Source: Paenibacillus sp. JZ16 (GTDB lineage: Bacteria > Bacillota > Bacilli > Paenibacillales > Paenibacillaceae). Taken from it: a stretch of 64,000 nt of DNA. Numbering within the stretch: position 1 is the stretch's first letter; each line of letters starts with the position of its first letter. The stretch covers positions 2,046,001 to 2,110,000 of the forward strand of contig NZ_CP017659.1 in NCBI RefSeq assembly GCF_015326965.1, in the 5' to 3' direction. This document shows, in pieces, positions 1 to 8,527 of the stretch. The position numbers and the translations under genes are program-made. Below the pieces are notes generated by a model. It was not told where the DNA came from. It saw nothing but the letters and a program-made list of their open reading frames with translations, and did not search any database.

Positions 1-1114
1 TGTCCGGCAAAAGACTCAGGCTCCTTGCTTCCGAGAACACCATTCTTGCCGTAGTTGTAAAATTGGATCCGATAATCCGATTCCGGAATTTCCCGGTAAT
101 ATTCGCGCGCCTGGTTGCGCACATATTCCTCAACCTCTTCCAGCTTCCCGATCAAGAGCGGATCCCGGATCCCGGCCACCACGAAGGTCCGATACGCTAC
201 GCGTCTTGCTCCTTCCAGCTTGATGAAATATTTCTCCGCCGGAAGGAAACGGCTGCCCGTCACACGAACGATGCCTTTCTCCACTTCCTCGAAGCGGCAG
301 TTCTCCAAATCGAGGGTAAAGCCGGGGCCGTGCAGAATAAACGGATGTTCCTTCTCATAAAAGGTATGGGCCGCAACACTGGTCGGGCTGCACGTCCGGC
401 TCGGGTTAAGCGATTGAACGGTAAACGAATGGTCGCTGATCGTGCCAAGAATGCTGTCTTTGGTGGTTCCCGGTTCCGCGCACAATGCGCCGCATTCCAA
501 TATTTTGCCCAGATGATAGGACAGCCCCGGGTCCTTGCCGTGATAGATCCCGATCGCCGCGAAAGGCGAAGGATCATACGCCCGGCCGCAGACGATGATG
601 TCCACACCTTGTTGAAGCGCTTCCACAATAGGCTCGTGTCCCATCTGGGCAACGATGCTGTTGGTGGAGTCAATCAACTCACTGGTGAGCGGCGGAATAT
701 TCGGACTTAGTGCCTTAATCCGCCCTTCTTCCTTCGCCTGATGGATTTCCTCCCGGGTGAAGTCGGCCCATATGACGGACACCTTGGCCTGAAGCCCCCG
801 CTCATCCAAAATCTCATCAATGATATCCAGCGTCCAGTTCACATGGGTCCGTGCCCCGAGCCCCCGGCCGAGCCGATGATGATCGGAATTTTCCGGGGCA
901 AACCGTTTGTGAGCATAATGTCCAGATCCTTCTTGACCGCCCGCTTGCTGACGATCGATACGCCGGCGCCCAGCTTGTGCGGTCCCCCATCCGTGGAGCC
1001 CGCATCAACGACGATGCCGTGCAGCTCGAACTCCAGTCCGTTCCGAAAGGATTGTTCAGGAAATCCATATCCCAGCATGCCGCAGGGTGATAGAATTCGA
1101 ATGTCTGTATTCAT
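1..1114 (-). pseudogene. AtuA-family (acyclic terpene utilisation, DUF1446) protein, frameshifted and cut by the window edge
   Basis: The N-terminal part starts at an ATG at 1114, preceded by AGAGGGA, and reads MNTDIRILSPCGMLGYG, then VDAGSTDGGPHKLGAG and IIIGSAGGSG before a TGA at 841-839. The next frame continues at once with NWTLDIIDEIL and stays open to base 1, including CGRAYDPSPFAA, GKILECGALCAEPG and LEGARRVAYRTFVVAGIRDP, all features of the AtuA family. Adding one G to the GGGG run at about 854-857 restores GSGARTHVNWTLD, which is the expected family motif. This is therefore a one-base deletion in a homopolymer, either a real lesion or a sequencing error. AtuA proteins are linked to acyclic terpene or hydroxy-acid catabolism, but the substrate here is unknown. 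The gene follows a GntR regulator and has an operator-like palindrome upstream. Confidence 0.85.
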
Positions 1115-1151
1115 CTGCAGTCCCTCTCTACCAACATATTCACCCATGACC

Positions 1152-1174
1152 ATTGGATAATTGGATTATCCAAT
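1152..1174. promoter_or_regulatory. GntR/FadR-type operator in front of the AtuA-family gene
   Basis: There is a perfect inverted repeat with 10-bp arms (ATTGGATAAT / ATTATCCAAT) around TGG. Its right half, 1160-1174, fits ATTGG-N5-CCAAT, which also occurs twice upstream of the adjacent gntR gene. It lies between the gntR stop and the AtuA-family start, where it could repress that gene. Confidence 0.7.
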
Positions 1175-1204
1175 TTGTGCTAAAAGGGGTGCCTTTCTCC
1201 CCTC

Positions 1205-1903
1205 TTAAACATGAATGTAGTTTTTCTGTATGTTTTCTTTAACCCTTCTGAGATGGTTCAGCAAAGCCAGCTTCGCTTTTACCGGGTCACGTTCCTTAAT
1301 GGCTTGCAAAATAAGTAAATGTTCTTCGTAGACCTCGCTCTTGCGACCCGGAATCTGAGCGGTTTTGCTCAGTGTCCGCTGCAGCAAATCCATATGCAAT
1401 TCAATCATATTGACGAGGACAACGTTATGCGTGGCTTTCGCAATCGACAAGTGGAATGCTTGATCCGGCTTCGATCGATCCTCCGCATTCTGATCGATCT
1501 CCCCCCAAGTCGCGAAGGCTGCCTCAATCTCGGCGATATCCTCATCGGTTGCGCGCTTTGCCGCCAGCTCCACAATTCCGGTCTCAAACAATTCGCGCGC
1601 CTCTAACAACTCAATGATGGTTGCACGTTCGATATTATCCAGGATGCGGCTGCGATCCTCGGCAACATCCAGTGCCTTGCTCAGGAAACGCCCGCCTCCG
1701 GGTCTGGCTTCGATCAGTCCTTCGCGCTCCAGAATGCGGAAAGCTTCCCGCAACGTCCCGCGGCTAATGCCAAACGATTGGGCCAGCTCCCGCTCTGTCG
1801 GAAGAACGTCACCCGGGGTCAAATTTCCTTCCAGAATCAAATTCTTGATCTGTTCGATGACATCCTCGTACACCCGATGATATTTAATCTTCTTAATGGT
1901 CAT
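1205..1903 (-). CDS. GntR-family (FadR subfamily) transcriptional regulator
   Basis: This is a 232-aa regulator. An N-terminal winged helix (residues about 5-75) contains LPTERELAQSFGISRGTLREAFRILEREGLI and GGGRFL, the classic GntR DNA-binding signature. A C-terminal all-helical FCD-like ligand domain follows (ELFETGIVELAAKRA ... DQAFHLSIAKATHN ... EEHLLILQAIKERDP), with the Asp/His residues that usually hold a metal and an organic acid effector. I use the ATG at 1903 (MTIKKIKYHRVYE) because GAGAGGG precedes it; a TTG further upstream lies inside the operator. The flanking operators suggest autoregulation and control of the AtuA-family gene. The effector cannot be read from the sequence. Confidence 0.9.
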   Translation of the reverse strand: MTIKKIKYHRVYEDVIEQIKNLILEGNLTPGDVLPTERELAQSFGISRGTLREAFRILEREGLIEARPGGGRFLSKALDVAEDRSRILDNIERATIIELLEARELFETGIVELAAKRATDEDIAEIEAAFATWGEIDQNAEDRSKPDQAFHLSIAKATHNVVLVNMIELHMDLLQRTLSKTAQIPGRKSEVYEEHLLILQAIKERDPVKAKLALLNHLRRVKENIQKNYIHV

Positions 1904-1939
1904 ATGACTACCCTCTCTATCCCTACTTGCGCAAACGAT

Positions 1940-1956
1940 AATTGGACGACCCAATT
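1940..1956. promoter_or_regulatory. GntR operator upstream of gntR (copy 2)
   Basis: AATTGG-ACGAC-CCAATT is an inverted repeat with 6-bp arms and a 5-bp centre, about 40 bp upstream of the gntR start. It matches the ATTGG-N5-CCAAT consensus of the sites at 1160-1174 and 2067-2081. The position suits autorepression. Confidence 0.65.
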
Positions 1957-2066
1957 AACCGCATGTTTAGCATAAACGCATCCGAAATGGCTGTCAAGCA
2001 TAAAAATAGCGCTTACATAACCGTTTCAAAGGTCTGTCAGCACCTAATATACAGATACACCGGGTA

Positions 2067-2081
2067 ATTGGATGACCCAAT
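2067..2081. promoter_or_regulatory. GntR operator upstream of gntR (copy 3)
   Basis: ATTGG-ATGAC-CCAAT lies 127 bp (centre to centre) from copy 2. It may allow looping, or may serve a distal promoter of gntR. The stretch 1904-2240 otherwise holds no gene: only copies 2 and 3 and the terminator at 2183-2216. Confidence 0.55.
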
Positions 2082-2182
2082 CAACTTCTTCTTGTCCTCT
2101 TTTTCCACACCTTTTATTATGGATTACTTCCAATATGCGTAAGGTCTATAATCCAACATCGACTATATAGTTCAAAACAAAT

Positions 2183-2216
2183 AACCCTGGCTTGGATAGG
2201 AATCCATGACAGGGTT
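2183..2216 (-). terminator. Terminator of the amj / small membrane gene pair
   Basis: On the minus strand, AACCCTG ... CAGGGTT form a stem with an inner GGAT/ATCC pairing, followed by ATTTGTTTT. It begins about 25 bp past the stop at 2241. Confidence 0.6.
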
Positions 2217-2240
2217 TATGCTCACGTAGAAAATCCAACG

Positions 2241-2534
2241 TTAGGATTGCGGTCTTCGTTTTGCCAACATCCATCTAACACTTCCATATAAGCAACCTAA
2301 TCCAATAAAGCCTCCAATTGCGGCTATGATAAACCATTCGCTAGTCCGCTCGATTACTCCAAAAGCTACCTGAGTCTGGAGGGATTCCGATTGTTCATAT
2401 TGCCTGGTCAAATCCAGATCCCGCACATATCTCTGTGTTAGCACCATGCCTTGCAGCACCATAAATACAAAATAGCCGATATATATCACTGCAGCAAACA
2501 GCACGGATTCCATCACTACACGTTTACGCGTCAT
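2241..2534 (-). CDS. Small two-helix membrane protein
   Basis: This is a 97-aa protein starting MTRKRVVMESVLFAAVIYIG, with hydrophobic segments at about 8-30 and 65-87 and a polar, Gln/Glu-rich stretch between them. The start at 2534 is chosen over the longer 110-aa frame because GGAGAGAGG lies just upstream. It follows amj on the same strand after a gap of about 48 bp and ends before a terminator, so the two are probably co-transcribed. I do not recognise the family. Confidence 0.65.
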   Translation of the reverse strand: MTRKRVVMESVLFAAVIYIGYFVFMVLQGMVLTQRYVRDLDLTRQYEQSESLQTQVAFGVIERTSEWFIIAAIGGFIGLGCLYGSVRWMLAKRRPQS

Positions 2535-2582
2535 AACGATTCTTCCTCTCTCCTTCTGGCGTTCATGCAACAATCACAGTCC

Positions 2583-3374
2583 TTATATCCACTTCACAAT
2601 CTCGCTGATTACATAAGCGGCTGGAATGATCACGAGCTGTGCCAGCATGGTCCCAAAAAACCTTGAAACCATCAGCATCGTATATACTTTGCCAAGCTGA
2701 TCCCTCGCTTCCTCGTTCCGAGTCGCCTTATCGGTAATCAAACCAAGCTGGGGATCAATAAATATCGTTAAAATAATGGTCGCGATTCCGTTGATTAACC
2801 CGGATGCCTGAGATGCTGTGGTGCTGTACTGAGGAATGAGGTGAGCTGCATACAGGGATGACAGGACACCTACGGTGTAAAAAGCCGTAACCACAATATT
2901 CAGGATAATAAACCGTTTAGGTACTCCTAAGTAACGAAACTGACTCCATTTCAAGTTGGGTTTTCTTATGTAATGCCTTGTGTTCTTAAGCTGTCCAATG
3001 GTCACACTGGATACCAGCTTCGGAATCGATCCGGCGACCTCCAGCTTGCTGATGACTCTGCTGAACAGATTGACAAAGGTGGGAAACAATGCGATTGCAA
3101 CAATGGTTCCGATCGAGGCGGCTAACAGAATCGCCCTGAAATAAGAGAGCACATCAAATGAAGGATCCAACTTGGCATAATCAACAAACTTGGCTGTCAG
3201 CGGAGCTTGAACTAAGTTGGACGTTCGGGAAACCAGCACAATAATCCCCGTCAACGATAATGCAACAGCGATCTTGTTTAGCTTCACTCCGGCATACCTT
3301 GCGGAGTACGACAAGGTTTCGGCCGTATGAATAACCATCGTCAGCACAAACACAACGATCAAGCTCTGTAGCAT
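2583..3374 (-). CDS. amj: Amj-type alternate lipid II flippase (DUF2837)
   Basis: This is a 263-aa polytopic membrane protein. The N-terminus, LTMVIHTAETLSYSARYAGV followed by SLTGIIVLVSRTSNLVQ, matches Bacillus subtilis Amj (YdaH), which flips the peptidoglycan precursor lipid II across the membrane when MurJ is absent or inhibited. Six or so hydrophobic segments are visible, with GLITDKATRNEEARDQLGKVYTM near the C-terminus. The ATG at 3374 follows GGGGAGGAACC. In B. subtilis amj is under cell-envelope-stress (SigM) control; I cannot see an obvious equivalent promoter here. Confidence 0.88.
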   Translation of the reverse strand: MLQSLIVVFVLTMVIHTAETLSYSARYAGVKLNKIAVALSLTGIIVLVSRTSNLVQAPLTAKFVDYAKLDPSFDVLSYFRAILLAASIGTIVAIALFPTFVNLFSRVISKLEVAGSIPKLVSSVTIGQLKNTRHYIRKPNLKWSQFRYLGVPKRFIILNIVVTAFYTVGVLSSLYAAHLIPQYSTTASQASGLINGIATIILTIFIDPQLGLITDKATRNEEARDQLGKVYTMLMVSRFFGTMLAQLVIIPAAYVISEIVKWI

Positions 3375-3476
3375 AGAGGGTTCCTCCCCACCTGATGTTC
3401 AGGTCAAACACCGTACCCAATATTGTGGCAATGGGTCTGCAAGCTCTCTGCCCACTCTTTATATCTATCCGATTTA

Positions 3477-4385
3477 CTACCGGATTAGTACGTGCCCTCC
3501 CTGCTCTTCCAGCATCAAAGCCGTCCGGCTATAAATCTGGTGCAGCTGCTGGCGGGTTATGAGACTGGCTTTATGTTCAAACGTTACATGAAACTGTGAA
3601 TTGCGATCTGCAAGATACCGCATATAAGCGTGGGCATCTCCGTAATTCACATCATGATCATGCTCCGGCAGGACAGGCAGGTGATGCGTGAACTTGTCCT
3701 CATCATAAAATACGTTGCTGTAATGGACCAAATATACCCGGGATGCCATCCGATCCAGAAAATGATACGGGTCAAACCCGCGAAAGGCCCTGCGGGTAAT
3801 ATCAAGTCTGGCCGTATCCAGCACAAACCCGATGTCAGGATAATCGTGAAAGCTATCTACAAACACATCCTCGTAATCACCAAAAAAATCATGCTCCAGT
3901 ACAATGTGCTGCCCGTAGCGGAGCTGCAGCTCACAAAGAAACTCAAATAACCGCTTGGAAATGTCCCGGAATTTTGTTTTGCTCAATTGGTTGTAACTAT
4001 AACGATGTGCGGAATCGGGAAGTCTCGGATACGGAGTAAAGGGCTCCTGAAATACCGGATAGAATGGATAATGGAACAGCATATAATCTGCGCCCACACT
4101 GGAGGCTAACTGAACCTCAGTCGAGATTTGTTCAAGTGCTTCCTGGAAAATCCCGGCCTCCGGTGCATTAACTTGAGGCAATCGATATCCAGCGTCGCCC
4201 AGTATCGGAGCATGCACACCGAAAGCGATCCGCTGGCTGCAGCAAAAATCGCTGACCTGCAATAATTCCTCCCGATTCGAAAAACAGCAAATTTCCATCC
4301 CGCTGATAAACTTGTCTGCAAGCTCCTCCCATCGATCTTCGGTAAAATGATCCCACATTCCGATCTGTAAGCGCCTCGGAGTCAT
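3477..4385 (-). CDS. Sugar phosphate isomerase/epimerase-like TIM-barrel protein
   Basis: This is a 302-aa protein of the xylose-isomerase-like / AP-endonuclease-2 TIM-barrel superfamily. Metal-binding-type residues are visible: FGVHAPILGDAG, ADYMLFHYPF, HIVLEHDFFGDY, GFVLDTARLDI, RVYLVHYSN and FHVTFEHKASL, giving the Glu/Asp/His/Glu set. The start is taken at 4385 because AAAGGAGGGGG lies directly upstream. It follows the Gfo/Idh/MocA dehydrogenase gene by 25 bp, a pairing typical of inositol-type or unusual-sugar catabolism. The substrate is unknown and the exact reaction cannot be inferred. Confidence 0.78.
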   Translation of the reverse strand: MTPRRLQIGMWDHFTEDRWEELADKFISGMEICCFSNREELLQVSDFCCSQRIAFGVHAPILGDAGYRLPQVNAPEAGIFQEALEQISTEVQLASSVGADYMLFHYPFYPVFQEPFTPYPRLPDSAHRYSYNQLSKTKFRDISKRLFEFLCELQLRYGQHIVLEHDFFGDYEDVFVDSFHDYPDIGFVLDTARLDITRRAFRGFDPYHFLDRMASRVYLVHYSNVFYDEDKFTHHLPVLPEHDHDVNYGDAHAYMRYLADRNSQFHVTFEHKASLITRQQLHQIYSRTALMLEEQGGHVLIR

Positions 4386-4410
4386 GACTCCCCCTCCTTT
4401 ACCTTTCCTA

Positions 4411-5493
4411 TTACCCATTTCGAATCATGGATCCATAATCAACGCTGACTCGGCTGTGTGTAACGGACGAAAGACGAATCGCATCCAGAACAGCTTGTAC
4501 CTTGTGGCCATCCTCGAAATTCGGCATATTCAACAATAATCGGTTTGCAGTTATGCTCTGATATATGCCGTCTATCATCTGATAGAAACCGTTATAATAG
4601 GGCACTGCCGGGGCTTCCAGGTTAGCCGGCGGGTCAAACGGATCCATCGGGATAGAGTCAAACGCCCCGCCGAAGCTGCATTCGAGGGTATGATCATTTC
4701 GCATCACCAGCGTCCCCTTCGTCCCGTAGATCTCTAACGTCCAGCCCGCTCCGCGGATTCCCGGAAAAAATACATCCGCAAGGAAAGAAGCTCCTCCCTT
4801 AAAACACCCTGTGAAGGTAAAGGCATCATCAGCATCCCTAAGCTCAAGCCCTGCATCTCCGTTATAGGCCGGAACCTGGGTTCTCAGGTCGCCGTACACT
4901 TCCGTAATTTCTTCGTCCATCCACCACAAGAGGGAATCTACCATATGCGAACCGATCGCAAACAGGAATCCACCGCCATCCTCGCTGCGCGCTTCCCATC
5001 CCCGGTAAGAATTAGACAGTACGGAGTGGCCGGAAAAGCTCCCTGTATATTTGATATGCTGTATGTCTCCGAGTTCTTTACCTTGCAACATGTGCTTGAT
5101 TCGTTGCCGAATCGGTGTCCATCTCCATTGAAAATTAACGAAAGCTTGTCGATCCACCTGTTCTGACGCTCTCCACATCTGTAACGTTTGCTCCGTATTC
5201 ATGCCCAGAGGCTTCTCCGTCAGGACATGATAGCCGGACTGGAGGGCGAGCATCGTCATTTCATAATGATGGACGGGCGCCGATACAATCGAGACCAGAT
5301 CTAACGGTTCACTCTCCAGCATGTCACGCCAGTTCCTGTAATACGGAATTCCATTCCACGAGCGGTCCTCCGTGCGCTGTCGATGCACACTGGCAATGGA
5401 TTTCACCTCCATCCCCGGGTGCAGTTGAAGAATGGGAGCATGAACAGTACCGCCAAATCCGGTCCCTATGATCCCTACCGACAATGTCTTCAT
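4411..5493 (-). CDS. Gfo/Idh/MocA family NAD(P)-dependent oxidoreductase
   Basis: This is a 360-aa protein. The N-terminal Rossmann fold carries VGIIGTGFGGTVHAPIL, and the family signature HVLTEKPLGMN follows at about residue 90. The second domain contains NFQWRWTPIRQRIK and GSHMVDSLLWWM, the region that normally carries the catalytic Lys/His. It oxidises or epimerises a sugar or cyclitol using NAD(P). The ATG at 5493 has GGGAGG upstream. It is first in a two-gene operon with the TIM-barrel isomerase. A second, unrelated Gfo/Idh/MocA gene lies at 59890-60807. Confidence 0.88.
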   Translation of the reverse strand: MKTLSVGIIGTGFGGTVHAPILQLHPGMEVKSIASVHRQRTEDRSWNGIPYYRNWRDMLESEPLDLVSIVSAPVHHYEMTMLALQSGYHVLTEKPLGMNTEQTLQMWRASEQVDRQAFVNFQWRWTPIRQRIKHMLQGKELGDIQHIKYTGSFSGHSVLSNSYRGWEARSEDGGGFLFAIGSHMVDSLLWWMDEEITEVYGDLRTQVPAYNGDAGLELRDADDAFTFTGCFKGGASFLADVFFPGIRGAGWTLEIYGTKGTLVMRNDHTLECSFGGAFDSIPMDPFDPPANLEAPAVPYYNGFYQMIDGIYQSITANRLLLNMPNFEDGHKVQAVLDAIRLSSVTHSRVSVDYGSMIRNG

Positions 5494-5724
5494 CTTATGG
5501 TAACCTCCCAACGTACATCGAGCTACCTGCCTGATGCTATTTTAACATTATTTCCCTCCCGCGTATCCAGTGTCTTTGGTCAAGCCAATCTTTCCAATAA
5601 TCCTTAGTTCGACTCCTGCGTAGTCGTCGAGTATTAAGTTTAAACGGTTGTTGCTTAGATAATAATGGCATTATAGAGACTTACGCTTAAATGGCGCTAA
5701 TGCTGTCATAACAGGGGGATTAAC

Positions 5725-5850
5725 ATGTGGAGAATGGTGCTTTCCTACCTTCCGGATTGGAAGGTCTTTATGCAGGGTTTTATCGCATTTATGGTTCCAT
5801 ATATAATCTCAAGGTTTTTTAAATGGGTTCATAACTCAAAGGAAGACTGA
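5725..5850 (+). CDS. 41-aa single-helix membrane protein leading the germinant receptor operon
   Basis: The ATG at 5725 follows AGGGGG at a good distance, and the frame runs to TGA at 5850 ([19 protein letters not shown] ... [13 protein letters not shown]). One hydrophobic segment (about residues 15-31) is followed by a short basic/polar tail. It lies 20 bp before the GerA-type gene on the same strand. Small membrane D-type subunits are known in some germinant receptor operons, and this could be a short member, but that is inference. Upstream, CATTATA at 5669-5675 resembles a sigma-G -10 box; I find no convincing -35. The 5494-5724 gap shows nothing else. Confidence 0.6.
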   Translation: MWRMVLSYLPDWKVFMQGFIAFMVPYIISRFFKWVHNSKED

Positions 5851-5870
5851 AGAAATGGCGGGGTTCAACC

Positions 5871-7409
5871 ATGAAACAACATGACCATGAAAACAAAAAA
5901 ACATTGGATCCTGCTGAAACCTCAACAAACCGTTTTTCGGGGAACTTCGCCTTGGATCTTGAACTGGTAAGAACTAAGATCGGCCATAACTCGGATGTGC
6001 AATTTAGGGAGTTTTACATTGGAGGCACAGGCATTGGTGCGGCCATCATTTACGTAGACGGACTGTCGGATAAAGAGCTCATCGACCAGCACATTATGAA
6101 ATCGCTTATGGTGAGCTTCTCCGAAAAAAACAATCAGGATCCATCTCTTGTGCAAGGGGTCCTCTCTAAAGAGTTGATTAAAAATCAAGTTCTTACCATT
6201 AGTGAAGTAACAGAAACACAACATGTTAATGACTTAACGTCCAAGATATTGACAGGTTCGACTGCACTGTTAGTGGATGGATTGCAGCATGTGCTCATTC
6301 TTGGTACGACCAAAGGGAAATCGCGCAGTATTGAAGAACCGTCTTCTGAACCATTGGTTAGAGGCCCACGGGTAGGTTTCACAGAATCGTTACGTGATAA
6401 TACCGCTCTTTTACGACAGCATGGTGACAACAACAACTTATCCATCATTAAGTTTCAAGTAGGGCAAAGTTCAAAAAAAGAACTTGTCATCGCTTATATC
6501 ACAGATATGGCTGATCCTGCTTTGGTGGAAGAGGTCCAGAAAAGAATCCAAAAAATAAATATAGATGATGTACCGGAATCAGGCTATGTAGAACAGCTGA
6601 TCGAGGATAATTACCTTAGTCCTTTTACCCAAGTACAGAATACGGAGCGTCCCGACCGCGTTTACAGTGCCTTGATGGAAGGACGAGTAGCGATCTTGTT
6701 AGATGGGACGCCTTTCGCTTTGATCGTTCCAATTTCATTTAGTATGATGCTGCACTCACCAGAGGACTATTATGATCGTTGGTTACCTACATTTCTCATC
6801 CGCCTGTTGCGTTATTTTGCGGCTTTTATATCGCTATTTGGACCCTCCTTGTACATTTCGTTTGTATCGTTTCACCAAGGATTGATCCCAACCAAACTGG
6901 CCTTGTCGATCATGGGCACGAGGGAAGGCGTACCGTTTCCCGCACTCATCGAAGCACTGATCATGGAAGTAGCAATCGAAATTTTGCGGGAAGGTGGGCT
7001 GCGATTACCTAAACCCATTGGTCCGGCCATGGGGATCGTTGGTGGTCTGGTGATAGGAGAAGCAGCCGTACAAGCGGGGATTGTCAGTCCAATTATGGTG
7101 ATCGTGGTGGCGTTAACCGCCATTTCTTCCTTTGCCATCCCTCAATACAGCGCTGGAATTACGTTTCGTATGCTTCGTTTTATAGCCATGTTTTTCGCTG
7201 CAGTGTTTGGATTATACGGGGTCGTTCTGTTTTTCCTTTTCTTTTGCAGCCATTTAGTAAGGTTGGAGAGTTTTGGTGTTCCCTTTGTCACCCCTATCGT
7301 TCCATATCGAGTAAGCGATTGGAAAGACTTTATGATTCGTATGCCACTCGTGAAGATGAAACGCCGTCGGGAGGCGATACACCGGAAAGACTCCATCCGT
7401 AAAGGCTAG
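5871..7409 (+). CDS. Spore germination protein, GerA family (A subunit)
   Basis: This is a 512-aa protein. A soluble N-terminal half with two germinant-binding-like subdomains is followed by membrane segments between about residues 290 and 470. Family hallmarks are [76 protein letters not shown] sequence and [16 protein letters not shown]. The A subunit sits in the spore inner membrane and forms the receptor with the B and C subunits, triggering ion release on nutrient sensing. The germinant is not predictable. It is followed by the B gene after 26 bp. Confidence 0.95.
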   Translation: MKQHDHENKKTLDPAETSTNRFSGNFALDLELVRTKIGHNSDVQFREFYIGGTGIGAAIIYVDGLSDKELIDQHIMKSLMVSFSEKNNQDPSLVQGVLSKELIKNQVLTISEVTETQHVNDLTSKILTGSTALLVDGLQHVLILGTTKGKSRSIEEPSSEPLVRGPRVGFTESLRDNTALLRQHGDNNNLSIIKFQVGQSSKKELVIAYITDMADPALVEEVQKRIQKINIDDVPESGYVEQLIEDNYLSPFTQVQNTERPDRVYSALMEGRVAILLDGTPFALIVPISFSMMLHSPEDYYDRWLPTFLIRLLRYFAAFISLFGPSLYISFVSFHQGLIPTKLALSIMGTREGVPFPALIEALIMEVAIEILREGGLRLPKPIGPAMGIVGGLVIGEAAVQAGIVSPIMVIVVALTAISSFAIPQYSAGITFRMLRFIAMFFAAVFGLYGVVLFFLFFCSHLVRLESFGVPFVTPIVPYRVSDWKDFMIRMPLVKMKRRREAIHRKDSIRKG

Positions 7410-7435
7410 CTCTCTAAGAAAGGAAATAACCCAAC

Positions 7436-8527
7436 ATGATAGGTAGTTCAAAAGAACAAATTACGAATTCGCAAGCAGTGGTGATCCTCGTCAACTATAT
7501 TCTTGCTGCCGGGATTCTAACCCTACCGCGAACATCTGTGGAGAAAGTGAAAACACCGGATGTTTGGATTACCGTGATTTTGGGCGGGATGATCGCGATG
7601 ATCGTAGCGTTGATCATCGTGAAATTAAACCAGCGATTCCCCGGAAAAACCTTTTATCAATATAACCAGGAAATTGTAGGTAAATGGATGGGCGGGTTCC
7701 TCAGTTTACTTGTTATCGGCTACTTTTTTACCATTTCTGCCTATGAAGTCAGAACAATGGCAGAAGTAACCGGCCTTTTTTTGCTGGAAGGCACCCCCAC
7801 CTGGGCCATCATTCTGCCTTTCATGTGGATAGGTCTCTATCTGATCATTGGCGGAATCAATACGCTCGCCCGTCTGTTTGAAATCATATTCCCTATTACG
7901 ATCGTCATTTTTCTACTGGTTGCCTTTTTGAGCTTAGGCATATTTGAGATCGATAATCTCCGTCCCGTATTAGGATTGGGAATCGGCCCCATGCTAAAAG
8001 GAATAAAGACAACCGTTCTCGCATTTTTAGGTTCTGAAGTTATGCTGCTTCTTGTTGCGTTTATGCAAAAGCCGGACAAAGCCGTAAAAGTTGTTCTAAT
8101 CGGTGTTTCCATCCCTCTGCTCTTTTACGTCATCACCGTTGTCATGGTTATCGGAGCCTTGTCGATCGATGGGGTGGTCACGAGTACATGGCCTACCCTT
8201 GAGCTTATGCGAAGTTTTGAAATCCCCGGATTGATCTTTGAACGATTTGAATCTTTGCTGCTTGTGATATGGATTATGCAAATATTCACCACATTCACCA
8301 TTACCTACTATGCAGCTGCTTTAGGAATGGCGCAGCTCTTCAAAAAGAAGATTCATCCCTTTATTTATGGCTTGATTCCGATTATTTACATCATTGCGAT
8401 GATTCCAAAAAATATCAATGACCTCTTTAAACTTGGGGATATCATCGGCAATATCGCATTAATATTATTTGCTGTACTGCCATTAATCTTACTTGTAGTA
8501 TCAAGACTGAGAGGTGGAAAAGCTTGA
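7436..8527 (+). CDS. Spore germination protein, GerB family (permease-like B subunit)
   Basis: This is a 363-aa protein with about ten transmembrane helices, belonging to the endospore germination permease branch of the amino-acid/polyamine/organocation fold. The N-terminus, QAVVILVNYILAAGILTLPR, is the usual unwound first helix, and PDVWITVILGGMIAM follows. GAAAGGAAATAACC precedes the ATG at 7436. The B subunit is thought to bind the nutrient germinant. Its last codons overlap the TTG start of the C gene, which suggests translational coupling. Confidence 0.95.
   Translation: MIGSSKEQITNSQAVVILVNYILAAGILTLPRTSVEKVKTPDVWITVILGGMIAMIVALIIVKLNQRFPGKTFYQYNQEIVGKWMGGFLSLLVIGYFFTISAYEVRTMAEVTGLFLLEGTPTWAIILPFMWIGLYLIIGGINTLARLFEIIFPITIVIFLLVAFLSLGIFEIDNLRPVLGLGIGPMLKGIKTTVLAFLGSEVMLLLVAFMQKPDKAVKVVLIGVSIPLLFYVITVVMVIGALSIDGVVTSTWPTLELMRSFEIPGLIFERFESLLLVIWIMQIFTTFTITYYAAALGMAQLFKKKIHPFIYGLIPIIYIIAMIPKNINDLFKLGDIIGNIALILFAVLPLILLVVSRLRGGKA

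Noticed and set aside
2004..2017. cre-like AAATAGCGCTTACA upstream of gntR
   Set aside because: Two of the fixed positions of the cre consensus are wrong, so I do not call it.
5669..5675. Sigma-G-like CATTATA before the germinant receptor operon
   Set aside because: No acceptable -35 lies 17-18 bp upstream. Kept only as a comment in the 41-aa gene.
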